The notes beneath the pieces were generated by a model. The model searched no databases and was not told where the DNA came from. It saw nothing but the letters and a program-made list of their open reading frames with translations. 6,002 nt of DNA from Anaerolineales bacterium (GTDB lineage: Bacteria; Chloroflexota; Anaerolineae; Anaerolineales; JABWBV01). Both the position numbers and the translations under genes were made by a program. Numbering within the stretch: position 1 is the first letter of the stretch; each line of letters starts with the position of its first letter. Positions 5,053 to 6,002 of this stretch are shown piece after piece. The stretch lies in the NCBI GenBank assembly GCA_027019845.1, contig JALUWE010000547.1, positions 1 to 6,002 on the forward strand, in the 5' to 3' direction.

Positions 5053-5304
5053 TCACAGGAAGCGGATGGCCCGGCGTCCGTTCCCCGTCAGGTGGAAAAA
5101 CGTGCTGCGAATCACCAGGCCGGCTCCCTGTAATCCCCACAGTGCCTTGCGCACCTGATGGGTCGTCATCCCGGACGCCTGGATCAACGTCTCCACACGC
5201 ACCTCTCTGTCGCCCCTTTCGGTCATCTCGGCGAAGACCCGCAATATGGCCCTCGCTTCAGGATACAGATTCTCGACCAGTTCTTTCAGGCATTCGTCCC
5301 TCAT
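5053..5304 (-). CDS. Small winged-helix DNA-binding protein
   Basis: This 83-residue protein is almost entirely one winged-helix domain: a first helix (PEARAILRVFAEM, 15-27), then ETLIQASGMTTHQVRKALWG (38-57), where SGMTTHQVRKAL is the helix-turn-helix with its recognition helix, then LQGAGLVIRSTFFHLTGNGR as the wing hairpin. The build resembles MarR-like or replication-associated domains rather than a specific known regulator. The ATG at 5304 overlaps the helicase stop (ATGA, 5301-5304), so translation is coupled, and GGAGGAGG lies just upstream inside the helicase gene. It may regulate from the inverted repeat immediately downstream of its own gene, or act with the helicase at replication forks. 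No ligand-binding or dimerisation domain is visible beyond the short N-terminal helix. Confidence 0.8.
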   Translation of the reverse strand: MRDECLKELVENLYPEARAILRVFAEMTERGDREVRVETLIQASGMTTHQVRKALWGLQGAGLVIRSTFFHLTGNGRRAIRFL

Positions 5305-6002
5305 CGAACCTCCTCCGGTGTGGGATCAAAAACGAAATGCTTTCCTACGCGCCGGTAGACCACCTCGACACCGGCAGGCCCGGCGCGATTTTTAGCCACG
5401 TGGATTCGGATGGCGTCCCGGTCTCCCCCCGGCAACATCATCAGGACGGCGTCCGGCTCGTACTTGGTGGCCGGACCGCCTTCTAGGTCGTCCACCCGCG
5501 CCTCCTCCCGCTTCAGCCCCTCGGCATCCAGGGCCGATACGGCGACGATGGGAATCCCGGTAGCCAAGGCGATGTCCTTCAGGCCCTGGACGGCCAGGGT
5601 GACCTGCCGCGTTTGAGGCAGATCGCGCAGGTCCAGGGCCGGAGAGATTTTCTGGAGGTAGTCAACGAAGATGACACCGTGGCCGCGCTGCTCCTTCAAC
5701 CAGGTGGCATACGTGCGCAACACGTCCAACGTCGTCTTCACCGGGTGGGCTTTGACGATCATCAAGTGGTCGAGGTACTGCCCGATCGTCGCCCACGCCC
5801 GGCGAGCCCCCGGAAGGTCGCGCAAGACGGCGTGGAGCCCCTGGCGTTCTCCTCGCTCCACGGCACGGGTGATGGTGTCCCGTATCTCGGTCAGGGATAC
5901 GGGAGCAACGCCGTTGACGCGGCTGAGATAGGATTCCATACAGAGCAGCCGGTGGAGCATATGCACCTCGTCGTGCTCGTATTCCACCACCACCGCTGCC
6001 GT
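5301..6002 (-). CDS. DnaB-like replicative helicase, C-terminal part (runs off the window)
   Basis: This is the RecA-like ATPase domain of a hexameric SF4 helicase; 234 codons including the stop are visible and the frame continues past 6002, so Walker A lies outside the window. Numbering from the codon at 5993, segments align with DnaB in order: VVEYEHDEVHMLHRLLCMES (2-21, in place of FSLEM...RLL), VIFVDYLQKISP (107-118, Walker B with Asp111), GLKDIALATGIPIVAVSAL (137-155, the motif preceding the H3 sensor), DDLEGGPATKYEPDAVLMM (168-186, for DLRES...D(A/V)VLF) and IHVAKNRAGPAGVEVVY (197-213, with the KNRxG arginine-finger region). The usual SQ in the H3 motif reads SA here. The SLEM segment is diverged to VEYEH. 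It is the first gene of the visible operon and overlaps the winged-helix gene. A RadA/KaiC-like ATPase is less likely given the AKNRAGP motif. Confidence 0.85.
   Translation of the reverse strand, partial: TAAVVVEYEHDEVHMLHRLLCMESYLSRVNGVAPVSLTEIRDTITRAVERGERQGLHAVLRDLPGARRAWATIGQYLDHLMIVKAHPVKTTLDVLRTYATWLKEQRGHGVIFVDYLQKISPALDLRDLPQTRQVTLAVQGLKDIALATGIPIVAVSALDAEGLKREEARVDDLEGGPATKYEPDAVLMMLPGGDRDAIRIHVAKNRAGPAGVEVVYRRVGKHFVFDPTPEEVR

Overview
The window looks like part of a phage, prophage or phage-like plasmid from a GC-rich bacterium. Every convincing gene lies on the minus strand, tightly packed, with strong Shine-Dalgarno (SD) sequences and small intergenic gaps. The content is replication plus DNA modification; no housekeeping, rRNA or tRNA genes are visible. 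I cannot name the host. Both edges cut through something: a helicase gene at the right edge and a tandem-repeat tract at the left edge.

Reading in the direction of transcription (right to left): the C-terminal part of a DnaB-like replicative helicase (5301-6002); a small winged-helix protein overlapping it by 4 bases (5053-5304); a 176-base intergenic region holding a long imperfect inverted repeat with two matching 16-bp palindromes (about 4921-5040); two tandem paralogous 75-residue proteins of unknown function (4649-4876 and 4330-4557); a possible 29-codon ORF (4227-4316); a PP-loop/PAPS-reductase-like protein (3357-4196); an HNH endonuclease (2850-3338); a TGT-like enzyme of the DpdA type, expected to place a 7-deazaguanine base in DNA (1959-2825); and a 503-residue protein that I read as a replication initiator (432-1943).

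The most striking structure is inside the initiator gene. Its central low-complexity linker is encoded by five interrupted palindromes spaced alternately 33 and 42 bp (1081-1255), directly beside a short A+T-rich palindrome and two perfect hairpins (1022-1080). This arrangement resembles the phage lambda origin, which lies inside gene O, and I propose it as the replication origin. Downstream of the initiator stop are eight copies plus a partial copy of a 42-bp tandem repeat (71-421). In the initiator's own frame after the TGA this tract stays open to the window edge and reads as a Cys-rich 14-residue repeat.

Working model (inference): the initiator binds the intragenic iterons and recruits the helicase, while the DpdA-like enzyme, perhaps with the PP-loop protein, modifies the replicating DNA against restriction. 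No preQ0 synthesis genes (folE, queD, queE or a canonical queC) are visible, so the precursor would come from the host or from genes outside the window.
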